NCBI GenBank assembly: GCA_023897205.1
Contig: JAHWDD010000002.1
Span: forward strand, 5,766,001-5,830,000
Reading direction: 5' to 3'
Length of the DNA: 64,000 nucleotides
From: Exophiala sp. HKRS030
Lineage: Eukaryota > Ascomycota > Eurotiomycetes > Chaetothyriales > Herpotrichiellaceae
In this document: piece after piece, positions 22,548-33,548 of the stretch
Numbering within the stretch: the first letter of the stretch is position 1
Layout: every line of letters starts with the position of its first letter
Position numbers and translations under genes: made by a program
The notes under the pieces: model-generated
Seen by the model: the letters and a program-made list of their open reading frames with translations, nothing else
The model's database searches: none
Told to the model about the DNA's origin: nothing

Positions 22548-24165
22548 CTTATCTGAGTAGGACAAATAACTTTGGAAAATACGGGTATAGAAAAATTATT
22601 GCAGCTGAGCCTTAAGCGACCCATTATGTACCTGGGATTGATCACAGTGCAGGGATATGTTTGCCTCTGCATGACGTTGCGGATTGTCTGCGGGCGAGTT
22701 GATAAGAATGACACCGTACTATCGACAAGAATTCTGGATCTAATGGATACTCGGATCGAAGGGGAAGGCCGCCCGCAAATCGGAGGATCAGAAAGCAAGA
22801 CATATATCAAGAGACTAGATGCGAATTAACTCTTTCGGTGATAGCAGCCGCAAGTGGATAGAGGATTCTGTGGAACCAGGTCTGGTATGCAGCCACAAGA
22901 CCGCGCAACTCGGCATCTTCGCTGCGCAGGTACGTGCTCCTCAATTGCCGTGATAAACCGAAACCGCCTTGGATTATGTGGAGATCAGACCATAGACCGT
23001 GACGATTTATTCAACACTTGGGATAGACGGGCTCGACACGCCACCGCAGAGCAAATATTGAGCATCCTCACCCAAAATGCGAGACTCTGCTCAATGATTA
23101 GTCCAGGCGCCCCCAAACAGCAATGCGGCTTTCCGTCATTAGTTAGCACATTGACCATTCAGCAGGCGATGGAGTAACTCGATTGTTGTGTTTTTGATAT
23201 TGCTCAAGGCAAGGGACCAGAACAAGATTCGGGCACTGTGTTCCCATTCACAGTCGGCGACTTTGCCACAGCTGACGACCGCCAAATGCTGGGAAACTTT
23301 TGACTTTGGGAACGGCCACGAGTCCACGGCGAGCTGCATGTTAGGTGACATGAAGATGACATTGAGGTCAAAGCATGGGTTCCACCGCATGACTCGCCGG
23401 TCTGGGCTGCCATTGAGTGCATTGAGTATCGTGCTCTCTCGAGTTGGAGACTGGAGATCCAGCCAATCACAATTTTCGATGCGGATTTTCAACCCGTGCG
23501 AGGAATGAAGTTCACTGCTAGTGGAAGCTAGGACTTCCTAATCAAGTAATTTATGGCTAAATTCATCGAACGACGACCCTAGAAGCCGGACAGGTAGTGC
23601 ACACCCAGCATCCCCAAGGCTCTGCACGACTTCATTTCAAACTCCCTACTTTCCCAATATCAAGCAGGGTTGTTTGCTGAATCCGACACAGCAAAACAAT
23701 TTTCGGCTACAAATCGCAAGCCATCTTTTTACTTCTGTCTCCCAAGAAAAGTATTAGCGGTGCTGGCACTTCAGCAACGACGACTTCATACTGGCATCTT
23801 CATTAGCCCAACTTTGTCTCAAACTCTGATCATGAATCTCTGACGGTGATTTTCTGCCTTCACCGGATCTTGTCGATCTTGATAATTTCTACAGATCTCT
23901 GTGCTTCTCTTCATCGCAGCCTTAATAGAGAAGAACTTACTTCAACAACTCCAAATTTTCATGTACATGTGAGGCGACTTCAGTCCCTGGGTGGCCTTTC
24001 AGACTCTTGGCACCGAGGCTGAGAATTTGGACTTCTGCAGTCCTGCTGTCAGACGCTTTTAACAAGAATACACAGGACATCAGAGCGGCCTCAGTACACT
24101 ACTCGTCTTGTCCAGCACTGGATCTGCAGCCAGCGGTGATGAAAACGTGGCTGTAATTATTCGAT
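22548..24165. other. Intergenic region, CE5 esterase promoter and upstream of the DUF7905-like gene
   Basis: 1.6 kb between divergent starts. The minus-strand frame at 23139-23492 (117 codons) has no family features and overlaps other frames of similar length. I find no supported gene. Confidence 0.5.
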
Positions 24166-26368
24166 ATGAGCGAGTGAGTTTTACTACGACCCTAGATCCA
24201 CTCTTACTAACAGACATAGCCACGAAGGCGATGGCCTTGATCTTGACAGTAAGTTCCATGACTTCTGTTTGCTATGGGTTATATCTGCGAAGGCGACTCT
24301 TCAGACTACCATTCAGTAACACTGTACAGAGTGGGAGGTCGCCAGTCTACCAGGCACGACTTACTCGTTTGGGATCGACGAAGGTCACAGTGCAGGTCTC
24401 TACGCGAACCAAGATGCAGGTCTTTCTCGACAAGCTGTTGGTAGACCTCCGTCTCAGCAGCTCCTTGGCCATGGAGGACCGCAATCCCAGGGTCATAATA
24501 TCGCACAACTCTTAGGTCCCATCACAAATGGTCACCTCAACACACCTGTCCACGGCTTGTACAGTGCCTCACGCAGAACGGCTGCTCCTGTCAGTGCTGC
24601 TCAAGATTTGTTCCAACGGGGCGAATCTCCTAGCGGCAAATATGAATTGAATGTACCTTGGAAGCAGCTCTGTATGGAAGCGTTAAGAATGGATCTGGGC
24701 TCGTCTATAGTCCATCCTCGCGTTCGGCTCAAAGACATTATGCGACTGACCGATACATACTTGAAAGAACCGATCAACACTGGCACCGAAGTCCTTATAT
24801 GGGGAGACACTACCTGTGTCGCAAATGCGAAGCGAGAACTTGAGCTGCTTGAAAAAAACATACAGTCAGTTCCAAAAGGGAAATCGGAGAAGTGGCTTAG
24901 GTTTCATGCCCTAGACGGACGGGCTGAGCAGCGCAAAGCTCGCCTCATGGAGCAGAAAGAGCTCCACACGAGCCTCGTAAAAGCCAATATTGAGTTTCCT
25001 ATCGAAGCTGTTATATTGTGGCCAAAGAACTTGGACATGGGAGCTTTCATCGACCACCACTCTTCCACCATTGAATCGATTGAAGAGACACAGTCTTGCC
25101 GAATTGAAATGAAAAACTCGGAGGAGTGTCGTATCGACATCGGAGTTTATAAAAAGGAGGATCTGAAAATAGTCATACGCAGGCTGACAAACCTTGTAAA
25201 GGAAATTGTCGCCCATCGTGATCAACTGATCAAGGTCAATCTCGTTCATTTTCCTTCCAGTCAAATCTATCGCCATCAGGTGGGCCTCGGCGACAGAGAC
25301 ATTCGAACAAACTCCTTCCTGCCGACTTTGTTTGGTGATCCGGTATCAGATGTAGAAGCATGGGAAAACGGACGGGTAGAAAAGCACCATCGCAACCGCA
25401 GGAGAACAAGGAAAGCTATTGATGATTGCATCAAAACTCTCAGGATATCTCAGCGGCATGTCCGGCTTAGAGTTGCCTTCGGAGAACTTGCGTTCCATCG
25501 ATTCCACAAGCCTGCCAACGGTGCCGATGCATACTCGTTCGAAGAGTTTTACAGAATGGTCACGGAGACCCGAACCAAGCTTCTACTCAACAGTTTACCT
25601 GTTCGACAGGGACATCCTCGAGACCTCGCCGAAGCTATCTCATCCCTTGGTCCGTTCAAAGATCCAACAATTTCATACGGCGCCTTCTTTGACTTCCTTC
25701 CGTCGAAAAGTGTCGCCGAGAGACTTCGGCTGGAATGCGTCTTTGGCACATTAGGAGAGACCGAAGAGTTCGAGGTGCGAGAAAGACGTTGGATCAAATA
25801 CGGCGACATGGTTCAAAGACTCGAAGTCAGCCACCTCAACTTTGAAGGACCCGATTATCAGGTAACTATCGATGCTTTCCCTCTGCACGATGACCGACGG
25901 ATCAGCAATGATCTAGCAGCATTTCAACGTAGCATCAAGTTCCGGCCACCAGTGAACGCCATGAAAGCCGATCCAATCCGCCGTGTACAGTTCTCTCCGA
26001 CAAGCTCTGCTCTGGAAAGTGTATCTGATATTACAGTCATGCGGTGGAGATTCAAAGACACAGATGGCTTCTTTGAGCTGCGCAGAAAGGATACATATGA
26101 CTCCAAAGCCACGATGCCTCCCAGAGAGCCTTCGAGATGGCATGCATTCTATTACTACCCAGAGTGGGACAATCTGATGGGACATTTTGCCAATGCTCGG
26201 CCTGGTGAGGATGTACAATGGGAAAAGTCGATTGCCACGTTCTTCCCCGAGAGTGGCGAAGACGAGGGCTTAGCCTTACCTAGAGGCTTTCAAAACTTTA
26301 TCGAAGAAGTAGAAGAGATTCAAGGTCTTCTTGGCGAGGCCATTGCTAAGGTTGCGAAGAAAGCCTAG
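24166..26368 (+). CDS. Fungal protein of unknown function, DUF7905-like
   Basis: Three exons: 24166-24173 (8 coding bases), 24220-24248 (29 bases) and 24330-26368, for 691 aa. The joined N-terminus reads MSDHEGDGLDLDKWEVASLP. Both small exons have good donors (GTGAGT, GTAAGT), and a CTAAC branch is visible in intron 1. The N-terminal 120 residues are low complexity (Gly/Gln/His). The body contains LELLEKN, WPKNLDMGAFI, VRLRVAFGELAFHRF and a C-terminal region MRWRFKDTDGFFELRRKD with HAFYYYPEWDN. This pattern recalls large fungus-specific proteins annotated DUF7905, where a KH-like fold has been suggested; I am not certain of the match. No membrane segment or catalytic motif is visible. Confidence 0.72.
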
Positions 26369-26981
26369 GAGGCAATTCTGAATCCTGAAAAGGACACTAG
26401 TGGCGATGAACTAGGAGAGGCACGAGAGGCTAAGTCCCAGAGCGATGTTGAAGACCTTTTGCTTTTTACTTGATGAGACCGGATCAGCGGTTGCCCGTGG
26501 AGGACGGCGATGATACCAGGGCATGCTTTCATTTACGATAAGTCACATTGACCAGACGAAGACGAAACCCATTTGAGCTGCAATTCCCTTTTTGACAGAA
26601 AAGCCCATGCATATTTACAATCTAGAGTTAGCAACGCCTTGTTCTGCATTGGGCATTTTTACGGATGAAAGCCAACACGAGAGTGAACCAAACTATTGAT
26701 TTGTCCCATTCATTGCGCTTATTGGCGGTCCTTTGCTCAAGTCTTGGTTGAGACTGTGTCATAAGGCGAAGAACTCCTTGTAGGTTTCTAGCAGCCTGTT
26801 CCACAGGTTAAAAGAAGTGCAAAACGTGAATGTTTCTCTCATTGGATCTCTGTATTTCGCCTCTATCGTCGTATATTGTATACCGACAATCTAGCCTGGT
26901 TGTCGTGATTACCCATTGCATTCAGCATATACTCCCAAGTGAGATGGCATCTCTATTTCCATAGCATCAATATTCAACCCT
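26369..26981. other. Convergent 3' region between the DUF7905-like gene and prefoldin 5
   Basis: 613 bp between two stop codons. No open frame of interest, repeat or RNA is seen. Confidence 0.55.
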
Positions 26982-27693
26982 TTAGCCCGCCGCAGCCTGC
27001 GCCTGACCAGCTCTCTGCCCGCCTCCTTGCCCCTCCGTCAACATCTTCTGCCTCAGCACTGTTGGGAAACCGCTTAGCGTCAGTCTTCTCTCCATCCTTG
27101 TCCAGAAAGTTAAACAGACAACAAGGAAAAGGGAAGTCTCACCATCCTCAATGACCCTCAGGTTCTCATTCTTGCCCGCCACCACCTTTTCGATGTCTGC
27201 TAGATTCTTCGCCAACTCCCCCACTTTGCCTGTGTAGAAAGTTATCGCATCGTCGGTGGTCTTGGTCACGTAGAAGCCCGTGCCGACGTCGACCAGGACG
27301 GTGGCGTTTGCGGACGCATTACTGGAGCTGGTCCCAGACGACGAGGATGAGGACGGCGTGGCTAATGTGCCGGGACGTAGAGGGACGTAGTCAGTGGGAT
27401 AAGAAGGGGTGTGTCTTCAGATGCGGCGTCAAGTGTCAGTAGTTGATCGACAAATGGACTGAACGGTGCAATAGTCGAGTTGTAGTAAAGCGGAGGCACG
27501 ACTTACCTCCACTCTTTCCCTGCACGCCGTCTTGGATGCTGCGAATACAATCTCTGAAGCGCGACTGAGCTGCACGCAGTCGTTGATAGGAGGAGCTTAA
27601 GTGCTCGAGTTCCTGTGAGAGCCGCTGTTGCAAAGCGGAGAGTTGTTGCGTGGGCAAAGAATTCACGTCGACGCTGTTCGGCTGCGATGACAT
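26982..27693 (-). CDS. GIM5: Prefoldin subunit 5, frame broken by an apparent 1-base deletion
   Basis: Prefoldin is a hexameric chaperone delivering actin and tubulin to the CCT chaperonin; subunit 5 is one of its two alpha subunits. Three exons, 27507-27693, 27143-27414 and 26982-27058, are joined by introns of 92 and 84 nt. Exon 1 encodes the first coiled-coil helix (SLPTQQLSALQQRLSQELEH). Exon 2 starts DTPLLIPLTTSLYVP, the conserved beta-hairpin. The frame then fails at the G-run 27372-27374 and resumes one base off as GTLATPSSS...TVLVDVGTGFYVTK. Adding one C in the gene restores LYVPGTLA and a 178-aa protein. An unusual Ser/Asn-rich insertion lies between GTLA and VDVGTGFYV. Exon 3 completes the second helix (VLRQKM) and a Gly/Gln/Ala-rich tail. 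Confidence 0.88.
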
Positions 27694-28190
27694 TGTGAAT
27701 TCGTGGTGTGAAGGATGCTGAGAGCGGCGTAGAGACAGGAGAAAGACTCAATTGAATCCTTAACAGAGAGAAAAATGGTTCTTGTTGTGTACTCAGGTAG
27801 TTGCAACAATTGATCACGTTGCGAGACTAGGAAGAATTTTGAGGGAGCATTGCGGGAACAAGATTATAACACATGGTAGCCTTGCAGACGGGCAGCCTTG
27901 CTGTATAACCAACGGGACCTGATACCAGTTGGACCTAGCATCCACACAAAATCCAAGACCCTAGATCGAGACAAATAAGACCATGGTACCATGTTTTTCG
28001 CACTCTGAGAACGACAGAAGATATTCGCATCTCGCATATGTTTTGATTTGCGAATACTTTTAGAGATTCTGACAAAAGTTCTTTTGGAGCAAATAGGTAC
28101 CTAGGTACGATATTCGATCTATGAATATACTACACGAGAGGGGTATCGAATCGTCTCAACAGAATCCTATGATATACACAACCATCAACC
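27694..28190. other. Intergenic region, prefoldin 5 promoter and 3' flank of the ProRS gene
   Basis: 497 bp upstream of the prefoldin start. No gene or clear motif is seen. Confidence 0.5.
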
Positions 28191-30011
28191 TCAGAGCTTC
28201 TTCAGCAAACCTTGAACAACATCCACTAAGATACTCAGGTCGACATTTTCTCTGAACTTGAGACGCCGGCACTGCACCTCAACTTTATTCTCGGACAAGC
28301 CTTTCCCCAGAATCACCAGGATAGGATACCCTACCATATCTGCATCTTTCATCTTGAAGGGCAAGGTGACAGTTCTATCATCGATGATAGCGTCCACCGG
28401 ACCAGCTTTAGACATCGTGAGGCTGTCGTACAGTTCGTGAGCCACATCAGATGCTTGATTTTTGTGACTTAGGATTACAACCTCGAATGGTGCGATGACT
28501 TTAGGCCAATTCAACCCGTAGTCGTCGGCCAGACACGATGCCACCGCAGCAATAATCCTTGAAACGCCGATACCGTGGCAGCCCATCTCGACGGGAGTCT
28601 TAACTCCTTTGTTTGCGTCTTCTTGGACAACGAGTCCGAGTTTCGCGCTGTAGCGGGTCCCCAAATGAAACGTGTGGCCAATCTCAATGGCTCTTTCGAC
28701 CTTCACTGTCCCGCTCTCGCACTCCGGGCATTGATCACCTTCTTGAAGTTTGCGCAAATTGATGCCCTCCTTTGCACCTTCATTTGACTTGATAAGGAAA
28801 TACTCCACGTCGGGCGGAAAGGTCTCCAAATCGGCCAACATCTGTTCGTTGACTACTTCAGTCGACACTTGTTGATCTAGCACGTAATATACCGAGAATT
28901 CTTTGCTCTCGTCTTCGATTTCAGCTTGAATTCTCGATTCTTTGAAGTGTTGCAAAGGGTTTTCAATGCCAGTGTCAAGGACAACCACGCCGTCGAGTAT
29001 TGCTTTCAGGGCATAAGAGTTTACTTCCTGACGTGCAGACTTGCTCTCGACTGAGTCGCTGAGTCTGCGTGGGGCAAACGATCTCACAAGAGAACGACCG
29101 TCTTTGCTTACATAGTCCTTTCGGAAAAACGCGTTGGGAGGTTGCAGAGGTTCAGACTGAGATTTCGGAGGTGCTTCAAGGCTCTGTATTTGATGCGTGG
29201 TTTTTGAGACAAATTCCTCATTCCTGGCGAGCCCGCAATTGGAACAAGTGATAATCTGGTCTTCACCAGCGTAACTTGGATAGTGATATTCGTGGCTAAG
29301 ATCACCACCCATATTTCCAGAGTCTGCACGAGCTTCGATGTAGTCCACTGTAAGCTCGTCAAGGAAGTTTCGATACGCCTGTCTGGTCTCATTGTAGGTC
29401 CTGTGAGCTTCCTCGACGGTTGCGTCGAAAGTGTAGAGATCCTTCATGAGGAACTCACGGCCTCGAAGAAGTCCACCGCGAGGTCGCTTCTCATCTCTGT
29501 ACTTGCGCCCAATTTGGTACAATCGGATGGGAAGTTGTTTTGGGGAGTGAATAAGAGACGCGACAAGGTCGGTGATTTCTTCCTCGTGCGTTGGTGCTAG
29601 TAGAAGAGGAGTTCCTTTTCGGTCTTTGAGCTTGAAGAATTCAGAATCAGAACGAAGTCTCCCTGATTTTGCCCATAGCGTCTGCGAAGAAATGGATGAT
29701 AATGACACTTTGGACGCATTGATCGATCTCATATGCTTATCGATCAATCTTTCAAGCTTCTCTTGAACGCGCAAACCCAATGGCAACATGTGAAAAATTC
29801 CTGCATATGCTTGTCTGATGTAGCCGGCCCTAGTCAAGAGCGTGGTGGCATCGAGAGCTCCATAATGCTTATCCACGACGACCTGAGGGATCCAAAAGGA
29901 GCTGATTCGATGCCTGGCATCATTATGGCTGCATCGTAGAGCGCGATACTGCCATCGCAAACTATCAAAGACACGTCTTCGAGGTGCCCAAAGCGACTTT
30001 CGAAGTGTCAT
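28191..30011 (-). CDS. AIM10: Mitochondrial prolyl-tRNA synthetase (bacterial type)
   Basis: A class II aminoacyl-tRNA synthetase charging tRNA-Pro, of the bacterial/organellar type. The frame is open from 30191, but the start at 30011 (MTLRKSLWAPRRRVFDSLRW) gives a basic, Arg-rich presequence suited to mitochondrial import and is preferred (606 aa). Conserved blocks are GYIRQAYAGIFHMLPLGLRV (motif 1 region), LLLAPTHEEEIT, IGRKYRDEKRPRGGLLRGRE with FLMKDLYTFD (motif 2) and MGCHGIGVSRIIAA (motif 3). A zinc-like pair CSNCG (about residue 268) and CPECESG are also present. A C-terminal anticodon-binding domain follows (VVILSHKNQASDVAHELYD, ending VVQGLLKKL). Yeast Aim10 is the likely orthologue. 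Confidence 0.9.
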   Translation of the reverse strand: MTLRKSLWAPRRRVFDSLRWQYRALRCSHNDARHRISSFWIPQVVVDKHYGALDATTLLTRAGYIRQAYAGIFHMLPLGLRVQEKLERLIDKHMRSINASKVSLSSISSQTLWAKSGRLRSDSEFFKLKDRKGTPLLLAPTHEEEITDLVASLIHSPKQLPIRLYQIGRKYRDEKRPRGGLLRGREFLMKDLYTFDATVEEAHRTYNETRQAYRNFLDELTVDYIEARADSGNMGGDLSHEYHYPSYAGEDQIITCSNCGLARNEEFVSKTTHQIQSLEAPPKSQSEPLQPPNAFFRKDYVSKDGRSLVRSFAPRRLSDSVESKSARQEVNSYALKAILDGVVVLDTGIENPLQHFKESRIQAEIEDESKEFSVYYVLDQQVSTEVVNEQMLADLETFPPDVEYFLIKSNEGAKEGINLRKLQEGDQCPECESGTVKVERAIEIGHTFHLGTRYSAKLGLVVQEDANKGVKTPVEMGCHGIGVSRIIAAVASCLADDYGLNWPKVIAPFEVVILSHKNQASDVAHELYDSLTMSKAGPVDAIIDDRTVTLPFKMKDADMVGYPILVILGKGLSENKVEVQCRRLKFRENVDLSILVDVVQGLLKKL

Positions 30012-30428
30012 GAATGCCGTTGTGACATATGTAAAGACTCGAGCTAGCGCCGAATTTGTACAGAATTCTTTCGATTGCCAGTGAAGGGGGCGTGACGGCA
30101 ACTCCTTGCGGAAGGCTCCAAGCGTCTGAAAATCACGGGCAATGATTGTAACTTCGAAGTTATAATGAAAATAGATTTGAACAACCCTCAAGGCGGATCA
30201 TGATCACTATTTGCTACAGTTTAACAGTATAAACGAATGACAGTTCGCGAATTGGCATAACTTGAAGATCTACGGAGTAGATGCTAGTCCATAACCGACT
30301 TAGTGCTTTATCGGAATTAAATGGTAACTCCGCGAGCTGGAACTTTTTTGGAGTCGAACATTGCATATCGAATGAAATTTCCGCAACGCTGTTTTACAAC
30401 ACCATCACCAAGCACTCTGCGAACCAAA
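30012..30428. other. Divergent promoter region ProRS/MAK21
   Basis: 417 bp between the chosen starts. Both reading frames remain open into this region, so the true 5' ends could lie within it. Confidence 0.5.
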
Positions 30429-33400
30429 ATGTCCAAACATAAGGACAAAAGCAAAGCTGTTCCCATTCCTCAGATGGCGCAGCCTGGAACGCTAGCAGCG
30501 AGTTCTGGGGCTGAACCTGCACACGACGCATTCAAAGATTTACGGAGCAAAATTCAAGCCCAATTTAAGAATTTGGATCCTAATGCCACCAAGCCCCGAA
30601 CGAGTACCACCAAGGACAAGAAAGATCTCAAGGCTGTGTCGACTGCCAATGGAGATCTTCTTCAAGGACAGCGCGGCAAAAAGCGAGAAAGAAATGGAAA
30701 AGTAAAGCAAGACAAAACCACTACAACAGCACAGCCCGAGAAATCTGACAAGGATACGTCAGAACCACAACTTGACGATGATTTTCTCGCCGAGGTCAAA
30801 TTACTTGGTGGCACATCTGAAGACCTGGATCTTCTCGCTGGCGTAGACACTGATTCAGAGGTGGAGGGCGATGCAGAACACACCCAGAAACCTCAATTGC
30901 GGGGCAAGTCTGGAGACCTGGACAAGGGTATAAAAAACATATTAAAAGAGATAGCCCTTGTTCAAGGTGGCGACGAAACTGATTCTAATACCTCGGAGGT
31001 GGACGCTCTCGCTACAGAAGAGCAGGCGTCCCCTTCTGAAGATGGACTTCCTCCTACTTCAAAATCTGCGCCCCAACAGCCCATCAAGATCACCCGTGGA
31101 CAACCTACAGACTATGTGTGCGAGCTCAAACCTGACTGGTTCAACATTGAACAACCCAATTATGACCCTGATGTCCACATCAAGTCTCAAATACCCGGAA
31201 CAACCATGACTGAGTTGCACGAATATGCCAAACACTTGCTGGATGAGGAAAACCGTAAATTCAAGGCAACCCAGCAGACCTCTTCCTCCCAATCTTTCTA
31301 CAACACCGTGATTGCTTCTGGCACCTTATCAGACAAAATATCAGCTCTGACTCTTGCAGTCCAAGACTCTCCCATTCATAATGTTCGGGCTCTGGAAACA
31401 CTGATTGGATTGGCTGGCAAACGTAGCCGGTCTCAGGCAGTTGACGTCCTCAGATCCCTCAAAGATCTGTTCGCTCAAGGCTCACTCTTACCAGAGTCCA
31501 GGAGACTATATGCTTTCGCTTCACAGCCAGCACTACAGCACATTTTCAACAAAACCAGACAATGGAAGAGAGGAGATAAATTACCAAGAGGATTGAAAGA
31601 AGCACATCTTGTTGTGTGGGCATATGAAAGCTGGCTCAAGGAGCAATATTTTGAGGTTTTGAAGATCCTTGAAGTTTGGTGTAATGATGAGATTGAGTTC
31701 TCCAAATCAAAAGCCCTGAGCTTCGTCTACGAATTACTGAAAGAGAAGCCAGAGCAGGAATCGAACTTACTTCGCCTTCTTGTAAACAAACTCGGCGATC
31801 CCGTCACAAAGATCGCGTCACAAGCATCATACTTACTGATGCAACTGCTGATCAATCATCCCGCCATGAAAGACATCGTTGTGTCAGCTATCGGAACAGA
31901 TTTTGTGTTTCGACCTGGTCAGAGTTTGCACGGTAAGTATTACGCTGTTGTGACTTTGAACCAGACTGCTCTCAGTACCAAGGAGGAGGCTGTGGCGATC
32001 AAGCTACTTGACATTTATTTTGGATTGTTCACCACAATCTTGAAATCCTATACTGCGCCCGAAGTACCTCAACTCGACTCCCATCCGCAAGATGACGAAC
32101 AAGTGCACCGGAGGAAAAACAAAAAGCCAAAACCCGCTGTGCAGCCGCAAACCGAAGACTTGCGCGAGAAATTGACATCGGCAATCTTAACGGGCGTCAA
32201 TCGAGCCTACCCATACGCGGGTGAGAGTCATCAGAGCTTTTCAGATCACATCGAGACACTTTTCAGAATCACGCATTCTTCGAACTTCAACACGAGTATT
32301 CAAGCTATGCTTCTTATTCAGCAACTATCCACCACCCACAAATCGTCCAATGATCGGTTTTATCGCGTCTTATACGAAACACTACTTGATCCTCGGCTGT
32401 TATCAGCTTCAAAGCAGCAACTATACCTTAACTTGTTGCACAGAGCTCTCAAAGCCGACCTTAACTTGAAGCGAGTCAAAGCCTTTGTTAAGCGACTGGT
32501 ACAAGTTTTGTCACTTCATGACCCCTCTTTTATTGTTGGGACGTTTTTCCTCTTGCAAGACCTAGAGTCAACGTTCCCGTCTCTGGCAAGCTTAGTTGAC
32601 GAACCCGAAGACCACGATGATGACGAAGAAGTTTTTCGTGATGTTGATGAAGACGGAACGATAGCACAAGTGGAAGGTCGAGGCGAAACCGTCTTGAACT
32701 TGTATGACGGCCATAAGCGTGCTCCGGAGCATGCCAATGCCGACAACAGCTGCATATGGGAAGTTCTGCCGTTCCTTGCACATTTTCACCCTGGTGTTTC
32801 ACTCAACGCCGACAATTTCTTGCGGCATTCGAAATTGCCAGGCAAACCGGATCTAACTCTGCATACTCTAAGTCACTTCCTGGACAGATTCGTGTACCGC
32901 AATCCCAAGTTGAGCGCATCAGGATTGAAAGGTACATCCATAATGCAACCGATGGCTGCAGCCGATTCTCAAAGCGTGCTCATCGGAAACACCTCTGGTG
33001 GCCGGCGAAAGATACCAGTCAATACAGAAGAATTCAGGTTGAAGAAGGACGTCGCTGCAGAGGATGTTTTCTTCCATCAATACTTCTCTAGCATCGGCAA
33101 GGCGACCCTGAAAAAGGTGCAGAAGAAGCGTAAGGACGATGAGGATTCGGAAGACGAAGATGAAGTTTTCAAGGCGATGATGGACAGTGCTCCGGATCTT
33201 GAAGGTGATTTGGATAGTGAAGATGATCTGGATCTGTCAGAGCTCGAATCCGATATGGATGGCTCACAGCTCGGCGAGGCGCCGATTTCTGATGATGAGG
33301 GAGTTGACATTGATCCTGCGATCTTCGATGAGTCAGAAGATGACCTCATGGACGTCGAAGAAGATGCTGGACCTGATCAGGAAGACTTCGCAGGTTTCGA

Positions 33401-33548
33401 CGAGGCCGACGAAGCTGAGGAGCCCACCAAGAAGAAGAGAAATAAGGCAGACAAGAAAGAAAAGGCTAGGAAGAAAGCGCTACCAACCTTTGCATCGGTA
33501 GAGGACTACGCGAAAATGATTGAGGATGATGAGAACGAGGATATCTAG
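30429..33548 (+). CDS. MAK21: Ribosome biogenesis protein Mak21/Noc1 (CBF domain)
   Basis: Noc1/Mak21 binds Noc2 and early pre-60S particles and supports their movement from the nucleolus. The single exon gives 1039 aa from the ATG at 30429 (MSKHKDKSK). An upstream in-frame ATG at 30321 would add 36 residues resembling nothing known. The N-terminal 250 residues are charged and disordered. The family block LKPDWFNIEQPNYD is near residue 235. A HEAT-like region follows, and the CCAAT-binding-factor domain lies at about residues 620-850 (SIQAMLLIQQLS, FYRVLYETLLDPRLL, VKAFVKRLVQVLSLHDPSF). The C-terminus is alternating acidic and basic (DLDSEDDLDLSELESD, TKKKRNKADKKEKARKK), usual for nucleolar factors. 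It is divergent from the ProRS gene. Confidence 0.93.
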   Translation: MSKHKDKSKAVPIPQMAQPGTLAASSGAEPAHDAFKDLRSKIQAQFKNLDPNATKPRTSTTKDKKDLKAVSTANGDLLQGQRGKKRERNGKVKQDKTTTTAQPEKSDKDTSEPQLDDDFLAEVKLLGGTSEDLDLLAGVDTDSEVEGDAEHTQKPQLRGKSGDLDKGIKNILKEIALVQGGDETDSNTSEVDALATEEQASPSEDGLPPTSKSAPQQPIKITRGQPTDYVCELKPDWFNIEQPNYDPDVHIKSQIPGTTMTELHEYAKHLLDEENRKFKATQQTSSSQSFYNTVIASGTLSDKISALTLAVQDSPIHNVRALETLIGLAGKRSRSQAVDVLRSLKDLFAQGSLLPESRRLYAFASQPALQHIFNKTRQWKRGDKLPRGLKEAHLVVWAYESWLKEQYFEVLKILEVWCNDEIEFSKSKALSFVYELLKEKPEQESNLLRLLVNKLGDPVTKIASQASYLLMQLLINHPAMKDIVVSAIGTDFVFRPGQSLHGKYYAVVTLNQTALSTKEEAVAIKLLDIYFGLFTTILKSYTAPEVPQLDSHPQDDEQVHRRKNKKPKPAVQPQTEDLREKLTSAILTGVNRAYPYAGESHQSFSDHIETLFRITHSSNFNTSIQAMLLIQQLSTTHKSSNDRFYRVLYETLLDPRLLSASKQQLYLNLLHRALKADLNLKRVKAFVKRLVQVLSLHDPSFIVGTFFLLQDLESTFPSLASLVDEPEDHDDDEEVFRDVDEDGTIAQVEGRGETVLNLYDGHKRAPEHANADNSCIWEVLPFLAHFHPGVSLNADNFLRHSKLPGKPDLTLHTLSHFLDRFVYRNPKLSASGLKGTSIMQPMAAADSQSVLIGNTSGGRRKIPVNTEEFRLKKDVAAEDVFFHQYFSSIGKATLKKVQKKRKDDEDSEDEDEVFKAMMDSAPDLEGDLDSEDDLDLSELESDMDGSQLGEAPISDDEGVDIDPAIFDESEDDLMDVEEDAGPDQEDFAGFDEADEAEEPTKKKRNKADKKEKARKKALPTFASVEDYAKMIEDDENEDI

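Noticed and set aside
31933..31968. Intron-like sequence (GTAAGT ... CAG) inside MAK21.
   Set aside because: It is only about 33-36 nt, and the encoded KYYAVVTLNQ matches the conserved MAK21 pattern, so it is coding.
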